Assembly (NCBI RefSeq): GCF_000223985.1
Contig: NZ_AFWV01000015.1
Span: forward strand, 62,001 to 126,000
Source: Thiocapsa marina 5811
Lineage (GTDB): Bacteria; Pseudomonadota; Gammaproteobacteria; Chromatiales; Chromatiaceae
Direction: 5' to 3'
Length of the DNA: 64,000 nt
The position numbers and the translations under genes are program-made. This document shows positions 1 through 9,523 of this stretch, piece by piece (position 1 is the first letter of the stretch; every line of letters begins with the position of its first letter). The notes beneath the pieces were generated by a model, which saw nothing but the letters and a program-made list of their open reading frames with translations, did no database searches and was not told where the DNA came from.

Positions 1-690
1 GGCGGTATCCCGATCTGCTGGCCCTGGTTCGGCGCGGATCCCGAGGCGAAGGGCCGATCCGCCCACGGGTTCGTGCGGGCCTGGCCCTGGCAGGTGCTCG
101 CGACCGAATCGCTTGCGGACGGCGCCACACGGGTGCAGCTCGGGATCGCCGACGACGCCGAGACGCGCGCCGTCTGGACACAGTATTTCAATCTCCTGGT
201 CGACATCCATGTGGGCACAACCCTCTCGGTCGACTTGAGCACCCTGAATGCGGGCGATCGGCCCTTCAATATCACCCAAGGTCTGCATGCCTATTTCAAG
301 GTCGGCGATGCGAGCCGGATTCGGGTCGACGGCCTCGACGGGTGCCGCTACATCGACAAGGCCGCCGACGGCGGGGATGCCGTGATCCGCCAAGAGGGAC
401 AGGTTGCGTTCGAACACGAGGTCAATCGCATTTACGAGGATGTGCCCCCGGTGCTGACCATCGTCGACCCGACCCTGGATCGGCGCATCCGCATCGAATC
501 CGAGTACAGCCGCACCGCCGTGGTCTGGAACCCCTGGGTCGAGACCGCGAAGGCGATGGACGATCTCGACGATCAGGATTACCGGCGCTTCGTCTGCGTC
601 GAGACGGTCAACACCGCCTCCGAGGTGATCGAGATCCCGCCCGGGGAGACCTATCGTCTCGCGGCGCGTTATTCCATCGAGCCGCTCTGA
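1..690 (+). CDS. yeaD: D-hexose-6-phosphate mutarotase (aldose 1-epimerase family), 5' partial
   Basis: Interconverts the alpha and beta anomers of hexose 6-phosphates in the cytoplasm. The frame is open from base 1, so the N-terminus lies upstream of the window; the visible protein is 229 residues. It begins with GGIPICWPWFG followed by HGFVR, the substrate-pocket signature of the YeaD-type mutarotases, and ends with the family-like VCVETVN and PGETYRL segments. The stop is 10 bp before the glnE ATG, so the two may be co-transcribed. Family assignment is firm; the exact sugar phosphate is inferred. Confidence 0.9.
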   Translation, partial: GGIPICWPWFGADPEAKGRSAHGFVRAWPWQVLATESLADGATRVQLGIADDAETRAVWTQYFNLLVDIHVGTTLSVDLSTLNAGDRPFNITQGLHAYFKVGDASRIRVDGLDGCRYIDKAADGGDAVIRQEGQVAFEHEVNRIYEDVPPVLTIVDPTLDRRIRIESEYSRTAVVWNPWVETAKAMDDLDDQDYRRFVCVETVNTASEVIEIPPGETYRLAARYSIEPL

Positions 691-700
691 TCGAGCCCTC

Positions 701-3565
701 ATGGATCGCTTTCGCAATCTCGACCCGGCGACCGAGGCACACTGGCAGACCTGGCTCGACTGGGCCGCAGCGCAGGGCGTGGAGGTGCCGGACGCCCCGG
801 CCTTCGCCGATGCGCGGGCGCGGGTCTGGGAGGCCAGCGATTATGTCGCCGTCTCGCTCGCCCGTCATCCGGAGGTCTTGGCCGACCTGATCGCACGCGG
901 CGAGCTCGAGCAGGCCCACGATGCCGCTTCACTGGCACGTGGTTTCGAGGCCGCGCTGGCGCCGGTCACGGACGAGCCCGGTCTGCACCGAGCCCTGCGT
1001 CTTTTTCGCCGACGCGAGATGATCCGCATCATCTGGCGCGACATCGCCGGTTGGGCCGAGCTGGCGGAGACCCTGGAGCATCTCACCGCTCTGGCCGACC
1101 TCTGCATCCAGGGCGCCCTGGATCGCCTCCACGCCTGGACCTGTGCGGAGCTCGGCACGCCGCGCGACGCGTCGGGTCGCGCGCTGCGGATGGCCGTGCT
1201 CGGCATGGGCAAGCTCGGCGCGCGCGAGCTCAACCTGAGCTCCGACATCGACCTCATTTTCGCCTTCGCCGCCAACGGCGAGACCGAGGGTGGCCCCCGG
1301 ACGCTCGACAACGCGCAGTTCTTCACCAAGCTCGGCCAGCGCTTGGCGCAGGCGCTGGGCAGCCAAACGGTCGACGGATTCGTCTTCCGCGTCGATACGC
1401 GTTTGCGTCCCTTCGGAGAGTCCGGCCCGCTCGCCATGAGCTTCAACGCGCTGGAGGACTATTACCAAACCCAGGCGCGCGAGTGGGAGCGCTACGCCAT
1501 GATCAAGGCGCGCGTCGTGGTCGGAGACCCGGACGACGCACGCGAGCTGATGGCGATGCTGCGTCCCTTCGTCTATCGGCGTTATCTGGATTTCGGCGCG
1601 ATCGAGTCCCTGCGCGACCTCAAGCGGATGATCGCCAAAGAGCTCTATCGCCGCGGCATGGATGCCAACATCAAGCTCGGTCCGGGCGGTATCCGCGAGA
1701 TCGAGTTCATCGGGCAGGCGTTCCAGCTCATCCGCGGCGGTCACGACGCGGACCTGCAGATCCGCCCCATCCGCGAGGTCCTCGCACTGCTGGCGCACAA
1801 GCAATTGATGCCCGAACCCGCCGTGCGGGGGCTCGACGACGCCTACTGTTTCCTTCGCCTGGTCGAGAACCGCATCCAGGCGTATCGCGACAAGCAGACC
1901 CATCTGCTGCCCGCCGACGCGCCGGGTCGGGCGCGTCTGGCGCGTTCGATGGGGTTTGCGGATTGGCCGGCCTTCGAAGCGGTCCTGGAGGCGCATCGCC
2001 GTCACGTTCAGGGCCAGTTCGACGAGGTGTTCGCCGCGCCCGAGACCGAGGAGGTGCTGCACGACCCGGGTCTGATCGCCCTCTGGCATGGCGAGGGCGA
2101 TGCGGCCGACGAGGTGTCGGCGCTCGCGGAGGCGGGGTTCGCCGAGCCCGAGGCGATCCAGGCGCGGCTGGTTCAGTTTCGCGATTCGATCGCGCGCAAG
2201 GGCTTGAGTCGGCGTGGGCACGAGCGCTTGGAGCGGCTGGTGCCGATGGTGCTGCGCGAGACGGCCTCGAGCGAGCAGCCCGACATTGCACTCGGGCGCG
2301 TGCTCAAGGTGCTCGAGGCCGTCGCACGCAGGACGTCGTATCTGGCGATGCTCAGCGAGCACCCGGTGATCCTCGCGCAGCTCGCGCGTCTGGCGAGCAT
2401 GAGCCCCTGGTTCACCGATCGGATCGCGCGTCATCCGCTGCTCCTGGACGAGATGATCGACACGCGTCGACTCTACGCACCCTTGCGCCGAGCGGATCTG
2501 GAGGCCGAGCTCGACGCGCTCCTGCTGCATGTCGACGCGGATGACTTGGAGCAGCAGATGGAGCGTCTGCGCCAGTTCGCGCAGGGCAACATGCTGCGTG
2601 TCGCGGCGGCCGATCTGACCGAGGTCATCCCGCTCATGGTGGTGAGCGACTATCTCACCGAGATCGCCGAGGTGTCGATCCGTCGTGTCCTGCGCTTGGC
2701 GTTCGATCATCTCGCGCAGCGGCACGGCCGCCCGACCGAGATCATCGGGGAGGAGAGCGGTTTTCTCGTGCTGGGCTACGGCAAGCTCGGCGGGATAGAG
2801 CTCGGCTACGGGTCGGATCTGGATCTCGTCTTCATCCACGGCACCGAGTCACAGACCGCCATGACCGACGGGCCGAAGGAGATCAGCAACGAGCAGTTCT
2901 TCGCACGTCTCGGCCAACGCATCATCCATTTGATGACCACCCAAACCCCCTCGGGCGTCCTCTACGAGATCGACATGCGTCTGCGCCCGGACGGGAATCG
3001 CGGGTTGCTGGTGCGCTCGTTTGCGGCCTTCGACGCCTATCAGGCGAACGATGCCTGGACCTGGGAGCATCAGGCCCTGATCCGCGCCCGCCCGGTCGCC
3101 GGCGATCCGCAGTTGGCCGCCCGTTTCGGCACGCTGCGGCGCGCGATCATCTGCCGCGAGCGCGAGCCCGAGCAGCTGCGCAAGGACGTGCGAGAGATGC
3201 GCGCGAAGATGCGCGCGAATCTCGACAAGAGCGGCGGCGGTCGGTTCGATCTCAAGCAAGGCGCGGGCGGTATTGCGGATATCGAGTTTATGGTTCAATA
3301 CGCGGTCTTACGCTGGGCGTCGGAGCATCCGGCGCTGGCCGACTGGACGGACAACATCCGCCTGCTCGAAACACTCGGACGGCTCGATCTGCTGCCCGGG
3401 CGAGCGGCCGAAGACCTGACTGCCACTTACAAAGCGCTACGTGCGGCCTATCACCGCAGCGCCCTGCAGGAGCAGCCCAAGACGGTCGCGGACGCGGATC
3501 TGCTGCCCGAGCGCGAGCGCGTCCAATCCTTGTGGCACGCCTTGATGGACGAGCCTGCGTCCTGA
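701..3565 (+). CDS. glnE: Bifunctional glutamine synthetase adenylyltransferase/deadenylylase
   Basis: Attaches and removes AMP on the regulatory tyrosine of glutamine synthetase, matching nitrogen assimilation to the PII signal. At 954 residues it has the usual family length. Both nucleotidyltransferase halves are visible: GMGKLGARELNLSSDIDLIF near residue 170 (deadenylylation half) and GYGKLGGIELGYGSDLDLVF near residue 690 (adenylylation half), each with the metal-binding DxD. The ATG at 701 follows the mutarotase stop by 10 bp. No GS or PII gene is in the window. Confidence 0.97.
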   Translation: MDRFRNLDPATEAHWQTWLDWAAAQGVEVPDAPAFADARARVWEASDYVAVSLARHPEVLADLIARGELEQAHDAASLARGFEAALAPVTDEPGLHRALRLFRRREMIRIIWRDIAGWAELAETLEHLTALADLCIQGALDRLHAWTCAELGTPRDASGRALRMAVLGMGKLGARELNLSSDIDLIFAFAANGETEGGPRTLDNAQFFTKLGQRLAQALGSQTVDGFVFRVDTRLRPFGESGPLAMSFNALEDYYQTQAREWERYAMIKARVVVGDPDDARELMAMLRPFVYRRYLDFGAIESLRDLKRMIAKELYRRGMDANIKLGPGGIREIEFIGQAFQLIRGGHDADLQIRPIREVLALLAHKQLMPEPAVRGLDDAYCFLRLVENRIQAYRDKQTHLLPADAPGRARLARSMGFADWPAFEAVLEAHRRHVQGQFDEVFAAPETEEVLHDPGLIALWHGEGDAADEVSALAEAGFAEPEAIQARLVQFRDSIARKGLSRRGHERLERLVPMVLRETASSEQPDIALGRVLKVLEAVARRTSYLAMLSEHPVILAQLARLASMSPWFTDRIARHPLLLDEMIDTRRLYAPLRRADLEAELDALLLHVDADDLEQQMERLRQFAQGNMLRVAAADLTEVIPLMVVSDYLTEIAEVSIRRVLRLAFDHLAQRHGRPTEIIGEESGFLVLGYGKLGGIELGYGSDLDLVFIHGTESQTAMTDGPKEISNEQFFARLGQRIIHLMTTQTPSGVLYEIDMRLRPDGNRGLLVRSFAAFDAYQANDAWTWEHQALIRARPVAGDPQLAARFGTLRRAIICREREPEQLRKDVREMRAKMRANLDKSGGGRFDLKQGAGGIADIEFMVQYAVLRWASEHPALADWTDNIRLLETLGRLDLLPGRAAEDLTATYKALRAAYHRSALQEQPKTVADADLLPERERVQSLWHALMDEPAS

Positions 3566-3624
3566 GGGCGGTCTCTCGAATCGAAACGGGATGCTGATCC
3601 CGATGCAACCGGAGTGAGTCGACG

Positions 3625-4548
3625 ATGGCAACGATGGAAGACCGTGATGGCCTGATCTGGCACAACGGCGAGATGGTGCCCTGGCGGGAGGCCAAGACGC
3701 ATGTCCTGACTCACACCTTCCATTACGGCATGGGTGTCTTTGAAGGCGTGCGCGCCTACCGCACCGAGCAGGGCCCGGCGATCTTTCGTCTGCGCGATCA
3801 CACCGATCGCCTCTTCGATTCGGCGCACATCCTCGGCATGAAGGCGCCGTTCGACCGCGAGACCATCGACGAGGCCCAGCGGATCGCCGTGCGCGAGAAC
3901 AATCTCGACTCGGCCTACATCCGTCCGATGTTCTTCTACGGCCCGGAAGGCATGGGTCTGCGTGCCGACAACCTCAAGGTGCACTGCATCGTCGCCGCTT
4001 GGGAGTGGGGCTCCTATCTCGGCGAAGAGAACATGACCAAAGGCATTCGGATTCGGGTGTCCTCCTATACGCGCCATCACGTGAACATCACCATGTGTCG
4101 CGCCAAGGCCAACGGCAATTACATGAACTCCATGATGGCCTTGCAGGAGGCCCTGCGCGACGGTTACGACGAGGCCCTCCTGCTGGATGCCTCCGGCTAC
4201 GTGATGGAAGGCAGCGGCGAGAACGTCTTCATCGTGCGCAAGGGCGTGCTCTATACGCCGGATCTGACCTCCGCCCTCGACGGCATCACCCGGCGTACCG
4301 TCATGACGCTGGCGCGCGACCTGGGAATCGAGGTGGTGGAGAAGCGGATCACGCGCGACGAGGTCTATATCGCGGACGAGGCCTTCTTCACCGGCACCGC
4401 CGCCGAGGTGACGCCGATTCGGGAGGTGGACGGTCGCGTGATCGGCAACGGCGGGCGCGGTCCGATTACCGAGCGACTCCAGAGCCTCTACTTCGATCTG
4501 GTGCACGGGCGTCTGCCGGCCTATCCGGAATGGCTCACGCCGGTTTAA
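3625..4548 (+). CDS. ilvE: Branched-chain amino acid aminotransferase
   Basis: PLP enzyme of fold type IV carrying out the last step of valine, leucine and isoleucine synthesis. The 307-aa protein has HYGMGVFEGVRAY near the N-terminus, the Lys-containing AKANGNYMNS, and the cofactor-phosphate segment DGITRRTVM followed by FFTGTAAEVTPI. A GGAGTGA ribosome site precedes the ATG. The gene ends in GTT TAA, and that TAA belongs to the complementary-end repeat that starts at 4544. The downstream zinc-finger gene is a common neighbour of ilvE in related bacteria. Confidence 0.96.
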   Translation: MATMEDRDGLIWHNGEMVPWREAKTHVLTHTFHYGMGVFEGVRAYRTEQGPAIFRLRDHTDRLFDSAHILGMKAPFDRETIDEAQRIAVRENNLDSAYIRPMFFYGPEGMGLRADNLKVHCIVAAWEWGSYLGEENMTKGIRIRVSSYTRHHVNITMCRAKANGNYMNSMMALQEALRDGYDEALLLDASGYVMEGSGENVFIVRKGVLYTPDLTSALDGITRRTVMTLARDLGIEVVEKRITRDEVYIADEAFFTGTAAEVTPIREVDGRVIGNGGRGPITERLQSLYFDLVHGRLPAYPEWLTPV

Positions 4549-4632
4549 ATCGCGTGCGGTGATGGTTTGGCCCGTTATCGGTTGGGTTGATGCCGGAGTC
4601 TTTCGTCACCGTCGGAGCTGACGCGATTTAAA
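4544..4632. repeat. TAAACCGCG-type repeat, variant copy A
   Basis: This 89-bp element begins TTTAAATCGCGT and ends ACGCGATTTAAA, a perfect 12-bp complement. Compared with the standard ends (TTTAAACCGCG and CGCGGTTTAAA), the C-to-T change on the left is matched by G-to-A on the right, so pairing is kept. The ilvE stop codon lies inside the left end. Confidence 0.8.
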
Positions 4633-4734
4633 GTGAAAGAACGACAAGAGGGGACCTCATCCGGTCTTTGCGGCACGGACCCGCACACGTTCGGTGATGT
4701 CCCGAAAAGAACGACCACGCCGGAGGGGCGGCTG

Positions 4735-4760
4735 TAGGGGCGACTTCAGTCGCCCTCTAC
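4735..4760. repeat. Short palindrome with GGGCGACTTCAGTCGCCC core
   Basis: A near-perfect inverted repeat (TAGGGGCGACTT/CAGTCGCCCTCTA) lies in the gap before the zinc-finger gene. It resembles short REP-like palindromes of GC-rich proteobacteria. Its function is unknown. Confidence 0.45.
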
Positions 4761-4831
4761 AACATTTGCAGCCATCCGCATTCGGGATGCTTCATTCCCG
4801 GCAATCGATTTATCCGATGGAGACTTTGCCG

Positions 4832-5026
4832 ATGTCCAACGCAGCCGTCGAGACGCGGACCGAGCATGAGCTGATCGAGGTCAGCCGCAAGGATCTGCCG
4901 CTGTCCTGTCCCTTGCCCGGTGCACCTGTGTGGAACATGCATCCGCGGGTCTATCTGCCGATCGAAGACGAGCCGAACCACGAGGCGACCTGTCCCTATT
5001 GCGGTGCGCGCTATCGGCTTGTCTAA
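4832..5026 (+). CDS. Small CHCC-type zinc-finger domain protein
   Basis: This 64-aa protein carries [18 protein letters not shown] followed by CPYCGARY, which gives the Cys-His-Cys-Cys ligand set of the zf-CHCC family. The same fold occurs in the NDUFS6 subunit of mitochondrial complex I; the bacterial role is not established. The ATG at 4832 is chosen because homology begins just after it; an in-frame ATG at 4817 would add five residues. Its stop is one base before the pyrC ATG at 5028, so the two genes are almost certainly translated as a pair. Confidence 0.85.
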   Translation: MSNAAVETRTEHELIEVSRKDLPLSCPLPGAPVWNMHPRVYLPIEDEPNHEATCPYCGARYRLV

Positions 5027-5027
5027 G

Positions 5028-6071
5028 ATGGCCGAGGTCATGGAGCTTCGCATTAACCGGCCGGACGACTGGCATCTGCATCTGCGCGACGGGGATGTCC
5101 TGGCGGATGTGCTCGCCCACACCGCGCGTTGTTTCGGGCGCGCGATCGTGATGCCCAATCTCAAACCGCCGGTCGTGGATACCGCCGGGGCGCTTGCTTA
5201 CCGAACGCGCATCCTGGACGCACTGCCGCCCGGCAGCGATTTTCAGCCCTTGATGACGCTCTATCTCACGGACGAGACGAGCCCGGCCGAGATCGGCACG
5301 GCCAAGGCGAGCGGTCAGGTCTTCGCCTGCAAGCTCTATCCTGCCGGTGCGACCACCAACTCGGAGAACGGGGTCACGGATCTGCTCGGACGCTATCCGG
5401 TCTTCGAGGCGATGCAGCGCGCCGCTTTGCCGCTCTTGGTGCATGGCGAGGTGACGGACGATCAGGTCGACATCTTCGACCGCGAGCAGCGCTTCATCGA
5501 GGAGCGCTTGGAGCCGATCGTCCGTGCGTTTCCCGGGCTCAAGGTTGTCTTCGAGCATGTGACGACCGCCGAGGCAGTCGATTTCGTGCGCGACGGACCG
5601 CCGACGCTGGCTGCGACCATCACGCCGCATCACCTGCTCTACAATCGCAACGCCATGTTGGCCGGCGGGATTCGTCCGCACCTGTATTGCCTGCCGATCC
5701 TCAAGCGCGAGCGCCATCGGCTCGCGCTGGTCTCCGCCGCGACGGGCGGTCATCCGAGGTTCTTCCTCGGTACCGACAGCGCGCCGCATGCGATCGAGGG
5801 CAAGGAGAGCGCTTGTGGTTGTGCCGGGGCCTTCAGCGCACACGCCGCCATCGAGCTTTATGCCGAGGTGTTCGAGCAGGCCGGCGCCTTGGCGCGGCTG
5901 GAGGGATTCGCGAGTCACCATGGCGCGGATTTCTACGGCCTGCCCCGCAACGCCGAGACCATTCGTCTGAGCCGCGAGCCTTGGACCGTTCCGGCATCCT
6001 ATTCCTTCGGAGCCAGTCGAGTGGTGCCTTTACGTGCCGGTGAAGCCGTCGCCTGGCGTGTCGTGGCTTGA
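5028..6071 (+). CDS. pyrC: Dihydroorotase (class II, PyrC type)
   Basis: Zinc hydrolase closing carbamoyl-aspartate to dihydroorotate in pyrimidine synthesis. From the ATG at 5028 the protein is 347 aa, the E. coli PyrC length. The metal-binding WHLHLRD is near the start. [16 protein letters not shown] contains the lysine that becomes carboxylated, VFEHVTT and TPHHL supply histidines, and GTDSAPH holds the catalytic Asp. An alternative ATG is at 5040. Translation is probably coupled to the zinc-finger gene one base upstream. Confidence 0.95.
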   Translation: MAEVMELRINRPDDWHLHLRDGDVLADVLAHTARCFGRAIVMPNLKPPVVDTAGALAYRTRILDALPPGSDFQPLMTLYLTDETSPAEIGTAKASGQVFACKLYPAGATTNSENGVTDLLGRYPVFEAMQRAALPLLVHGEVTDDQVDIFDREQRFIEERLEPIVRAFPGLKVVFEHVTTAEAVDFVRDGPPTLAATITPHHLLYNRNAMLAGGIRPHLYCLPILKRERHRLALVSAATGGHPRFFLGTDSAPHAIEGKESACGCAGAFSAHAAIELYAEVFEQAGALARLEGFASHHGADFYGLPRNAETIRLSREPWTVPASYSFGASRVVPLRAGEAVAWRVVA

Positions 6072-6123
6072 GAGCCGCGCCGATCGGCCCTGCCCGTCAA
6101 CCGGGCTATGTCGCTGATGGGAG

Positions 6124-6201
6124 GTAGGGTGGACAAGCGCAGCGCAGTCCACCAGCGTCGGTGCGAGACTCGGTGGACTGCGCTGCGCTTGTCCACCCTA
6201 C
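6124..6201. repeat. 78-bp palindromic repeat, copy 1 (GTAGGGTGGAC family)
   Basis: The left arm GTAGGGTGGACAAGCGCAGC has its complement GCTGCGCTTGTCCACCCTAC at the right end, about 30 complementary bases per arm around a short centre. Similar elements occur at 9504-9579 and 28783-28860. It lies between the convergent ends of pyrC and mlaA, where a bidirectional terminator would be expected. Confidence 0.85.
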
Positions 6202-6236
6202 GGCAGTTGCCTTGCTCATCAACCCGCACCCCAGGG

Positions 6237-6282
6237 CCGATCCCATCCAAGGACATCGCATAAAGCGCCGGGCGCGGTTTAG
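6237..6282. repeat. Partial second-unit (type 2) TAAACCGCG repeat
   Basis: Matches only the right half of the type 2 units at 28540-28629 and 49076-49164: GATCCCATCCAA, CATCGCATA, then GGGCGCGGTTTAG. The left half is missing and the 78-bp palindrome lies in its place. Read on the - strand its end supplies the TAA stop of mlaA. Confidence 0.7.
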
Positions 6283-7058
6283 TCGAACTCCACCTCGTCC
6301 CAGAAGTCCTCTTCACCTTCGATGGCTGGCGGATTTCCGTCGTGCACCCGATAGTGGCGCCGTTGCAGATAGGCGTCGCGCAGTAGAATGTAGGGATCGA
6401 TCGCCGCGTCCTCGAGGATCTGGCTGGTCGCCAAATAGTTGGCCCGCCGGTCGATTGCCCTGAGTGCGACCAAGCCCCAATAGACCCCGTCTCGGTCGAC
6501 CTTGAAGAGGGGATCGAGGTTGAACAAGGGGTCGGTGAAGATATCGCCGACATCGCCGAAGACATCCCGGACACTGTTCGGCCCCAGGAAGGGCACCATG
6601 ACGAAGGCGCCGGAATCCAGCCCCCAGTAGCCGAGCGTCTGACCGAAATCCTCCTTGTAGCTGGGTAATCCCACGTTGGTGGCCACATCGACGAAGCCCA
6701 GCACGCCGACCGTCGAGTTGATGAAGAGCCGCCCGACGTCGCTGCCGGCACGCGACATCTTGAACTGCAACACGTTGTTGACGAATGAGGTGACGTCGGA
6801 GAGATTGCCGAAGAAATTGGTCACGCCTCGCTCGACGGGATCCGGCGTGATGGCCCGATACCCTTTCGCCACCGGCTGGAAAAACGCCTTGTCGAAGTCG
6901 GTGTTGAATCGGAAGACGGCCCGATTGAAGGGCTCGAGCGGATCGCGGGGCTCGGAGATCCGGCTCGGCGAAGACGTGCAACCCGTGCCGAGCAGCAGGA
7001 TTGCCAAGACCACCAGCCCGGTCAGTCGTCGACAGGCGCTCAAATCCCGGTCCTTCAT
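6279..7058 (-). CDS. mlaA: MlaA/VacJ family outer-membrane lipoprotein
   Basis: Outer-membrane component of the Mla system, which removes misplaced phospholipids from the outer leaflet and returns them towards the inner membrane. The 259-aa protein starts with a lipoprotein signal peptide whose lipobox is LLLGTGC, followed by DPLEPFNRAVFRFN, the VacJ signature, then conserved RLFINSTVGVLGFVDVA and DSGAFVMVPFLGP. The ATG at 7058 is chosen because it places the signal peptide at the N-terminus; the open frame runs further upstream without homology. No mlaBCDEF genes are nearby. The stop lies in a repeat end. Confidence 0.93.
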   Translation of the reverse strand: MKDRDLSACRRLTGLVVLAILLLGTGCTSSPSRISEPRDPLEPFNRAVFRFNTDFDKAFFQPVAKGYRAITPDPVERGVTNFFGNLSDVTSFVNNVLQFKMSRAGSDVGRLFINSTVGVLGFVDVATNVGLPSYKEDFGQTLGYWGLDSGAFVMVPFLGPNSVRDVFGDVGDIFTDPLFNLDPLFKVDRDGVYWGLVALRAIDRRANYLATSQILEDAAIDPYILLRDAYLQRRHYRVHDGNPPAIEGEEDFWDEVEFD

Positions 7059-7207
7059 GCGTTGCAGATCTCTCGCGACATGTTCGACAAATGCTATCAC
7101 AGCCCGTGCCTCGCTCGAGCCACGACCGTTGGTTCGTTGGTTCGTTGGTTCGGTGTGCTTCGTTGCCCCGGACGCCGATGAGCGCTGATCGCCTGACGAG
7201 GCGCGCT

Positions 7208-8113
7208 TCAGAACGCGACCGTCACCTGATAGTCGAGCCTTCGCAGCAGCTCGATGACACCCTGCTTGCCGGGAAGATGCAATGCGCCGATCGCGACGAA
7301 CCAGCCGCCCTCCGCCAGGAGGGGCGCCATGCGCTCGACCATTCGATGGTTGCGCGAATCGATGACCACGGTTTGGAAGAGCGCGGCAAGACGGGGGTCG
7401 GTGTCTGCGAGGTGGCGTTCGCTCAGCTGTTGCAGCGCCTCGACATCGCGCTCCGCGTAGGCGGCGATCAGTGCCTCGAACAGGCGCGGCAGATGTTCGC
7501 GCGACGCCAGGGTCTCGCGCAGCAGCGTGATCTGATCGGTCTCCGGCAGCGCGTCGAAGACGGCGAGCTGCTCGGTCATGGTTTCCAGACCCTCGACGCG
7601 TTTGCCGTCGGCGATCGCTCGACGGTAGAGCAGCATGTCGAGAAACTCGCCTGTTTCCGAGGGCGGGCTGCTCAGCAGGGTCACGACGGCCCATGGCTTG
7701 AGATCCTTGAACGCCTCCTCCGGCATCCCGATGTCGCCCAGCGCGGCGGCGGTCTCCAGATAGAGATCCGCGGGGAGGACGTCGCGCAGCAGCCGTCCAT
7801 CGGTGAATGCCATGGTAATCATCGCCCGGATGATGGCGGCTGCATCCGGGACCACCTCGAGGGCGACGTTCGGGCTCGCATCGAAGGCCTCGCGGACCGG
7901 CGCGGGCAGATCCACGACCCGAACATCCTCGCTGTGGATCGTGCCGAAGAGAAAGCTCGGCGGGGCGCCCGTCGGGGGCCGGATTTCGAAGAGGATGCCG
8001 TGCGTCTCGCCGGCCCCGGTCGACCCCGCAGGCGCGTCGGCGATGGCGGGTGGAGCAACCCAGGCGCAGGTGACGCCCGCAAGCAATCCGGCGTGCAGGA
8101 TTCGGGCAATCAT
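7208..8113 (-). CDS. TraB/GumN family protein, probably exported
   Basis: The 301-aa protein has an N-terminal signal peptide (hydrophobic stretch then AIADAPA) and the paired motifs of the TraB/GumN superfamily: FLFGTIHSED near residue 54 and IGALHLPGKQG near the C-terminus, with a conserved Glu in ALEV. Members of the fold (Tiki, PrgY) are proposed metalloproteases or peptide-processing proteins, but bacterial substrates are unknown. It lies about 150 bp upstream of mlaA on the same strand; an envelope role is inference. Three copies of TTCGTTGG occur in the gap. Confidence 0.85.
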   Translation of the reverse strand: MIARILHAGLLAGVTCAWVAPPAIADAPAGSTGAGETHGILFEIRPPTGAPPSFLFGTIHSEDVRVVDLPAPVREAFDASPNVALEVVPDAAAIIRAMITMAFTDGRLLRDVLPADLYLETAAALGDIGMPEEAFKDLKPWAVVTLLSSPPSETGEFLDMLLYRRAIADGKRVEGLETMTEQLAVFDALPETDQITLLRETLASREHLPRLFEALIAAYAERDVEALQQLSERHLADTDPRLAALFQTVVIDSRNHRMVERMAPLLAEGGWFVAIGALHLPGKQGVIELLRRLDYQVTVAF

Positions 8114-8268
8114 CGTGCGATGCGCCGGTTTCGGCCGACCGGACGATCGGCGCCGGGAGCCTCGGGAATCCAGGTGCGGTCAGGATCGGGCGAGACGACA
8201 GCCCGCGGCGGCGCTCTGCCGCGATCAGTTTGTTTGGCATTCATCCGTGCGCCACTTATGCTGTCGCC

Positions 8269-8922
8269 ATGAATCAAGAACCCAAAATGAGAGAAGGGAT
8301 CGCCGCGCGCTTTCGGGGTTTCCTGCCGGTGGTGGTCGATGTCGAAACGGCCGGTTTCGATGCCCAGCGGCATGCCCTGCTCGAGATCGCCGCTATTATT
8401 ATCCGAATGCTGCCCGACGGGCGACTCGAGCCGGCTGCGCCGATCGCCTGTCATGTCCTGCCCTTCGTCGGCTCGGAGATCGATCCGAGCGCACTGGCCT
8501 TCAACCGGATCGATCCGGACCACCCCTTCCGGGATGCCATTTCGGAATGGGATGCCTTGACCCGCATCCTCACGCCGATCCGCAAGGCGGTGAAATCGAC
8601 CGGATGCAATCGGGCGATTCTGGTCGGACACAACGCCCATTTCGATCTCGGATTCGTGAAGGCGGCCGTCGAGCGGACCGGATTCAAGCGCAACCCGTTC
8701 CACGCCTTCAGTGTCTTCGACACCGTAACCTTGTCGGGCTTAATGTTCGGTCAGACGGTGTTGGCGCGTGCGGCAAAGGAGGCGGGTCTCGGTTGGCAGA
8801 GCAGCGAGGCCCACTCGGCGATCTACGACGCCGAGCAGACCGCGCGTCTCTTTTGCACCGTCGTGAATCGCTGGCGCGAGCTCGACCCGGTGCGGGTTTG
8901 GGAAGATAAGGAACCGGTCTGA
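8269..8922 (+). CDS. rnt: Ribonuclease T
   Basis: DEDDh-family 3'-to-5' exoribonuclease that trims tRNA 3' ends and matures 5S and 23S rRNA. The 217-aa protein shows Exo I as VVDVETAGFD, Exo II around GHNAHFDLGF, and Exo III as AHSAIYDAEQTARLF with the catalytic His. FRGFLPVV, CNRAI and KRNPFHAF are characteristic of RNase T rather than other DnaQ-like exonucleases. The ATG at 8269 is favoured; an alternative ATG at 8287 also precedes all homology. It converges on grxD. Confidence 0.95.
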   Translation: MNQEPKMREGIAARFRGFLPVVVDVETAGFDAQRHALLEIAAIIIRMLPDGRLEPAAPIACHVLPFVGSEIDPSALAFNRIDPDHPFRDAISEWDALTRILTPIRKAVKSTGCNRAILVGHNAHFDLGFVKAAVERTGFKRNPFHAFSVFDTVTLSGLMFGQTVLARAAKEAGLGWQSSEAHSAIYDAEQTARLFCTVVNRWRELDPVRVWEDKEPV

Positions 8923-8977
8923 ATCCCGGCGAGGGCACACGGGAGGCGTGGCTTCCAAGATCCCCGCATTGGATCGC

Positions 8978-9304
8978 TCAGGCGGACTTGGATGCCGCCT
9001 CTTCCATCATGCTCTTGAGCTGCCCGCTCTCGTGAAGTTCCAGCGTGATGTCGCAGCCGCCGACGAGCTCGCCGTCGATGTAGATCTGGGGGAAGGTGGG
9101 CCAATCTGCATAACGCGGCAGATTCTCGAAGATCTCGGGATCCTGCAGGACGTTCACGTAGGCAAAGGGGACGCCGCACTCCTGCAGGGCGGCCGAGGCC
9201 CTCATCGAGAAGCCGCACTGAGGGAATTGAGGTGTGCCCTTCATGTAGATGACAACCGGATTCGTCTTGACCTGCTCGCCGATTCGCTCCAGAACATCCA
9301 TCAT
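8978..9304 (-). CDS. grxD: Monothiol glutaredoxin, Grx4 type
   Basis: Carries and transfers [2Fe-2S] clusters, usually as a dimer bridged by glutathione and with BolA partners. The 108-aa protein has the single-cysteine active site CGFS in PQCGFSMRA, preceded by KGTPQFP, and WPTFPQIYIDGELVGGCD for glutathione binding. These are diagnostic of the Grx4 class. Start is ATG ATG, so it may be one residue shorter. Both rnt and grxD end in a 55-bp convergent gap. Confidence 0.96.
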   Translation of the reverse strand: MMDVLERIGEQVKTNPVVIYMKGTPQFPQCGFSMRASAALQECGVPFAYVNVLQDPEIFENLPRYADWPTFPQIYIDGELVGGCDITLELHESGQLKSMMEEAASKSA

Positions 9305-9452
9305 TGACCTCTGTCTCGTGTTGTGACCGATCCGACAAGGTTCGGGACGCTAGCGGGCTTTTCAAGCTACCCCGAAAGGGGAGCGGGATCTATCCCGCTT
9401 GGGCGCCCTTGGCTTGCGCATACACTCGGCCACGTCGCCGATCGAAGCCGCA

Positions 9453-9523
9453 GGGTGGACAAGCGGGGCGGGGTGCGCAAGCGGGGTAGGGTGGGCAAGC
9501 GGGGTAGGATGGACAAGCGCAGC
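9453..9523. repeat. 18-bp tandem repeat running into a palindrome
   Basis: Four imperfect 18-bp units of the form GGGTGGACAAGCGGGGTA follow one another. The last becomes the left arm of the 78-bp palindrome at 9504. It looks like slippage-driven expansion of that arm. Confidence 0.75.

Noticed and set aside
929-2839. Long 636-codon open frame on the - strand
   Set aside because: It lies fully antisense to glnE, is rich in residues produced by GC-rich shadow frames, and has no domain; glnE explains the region.
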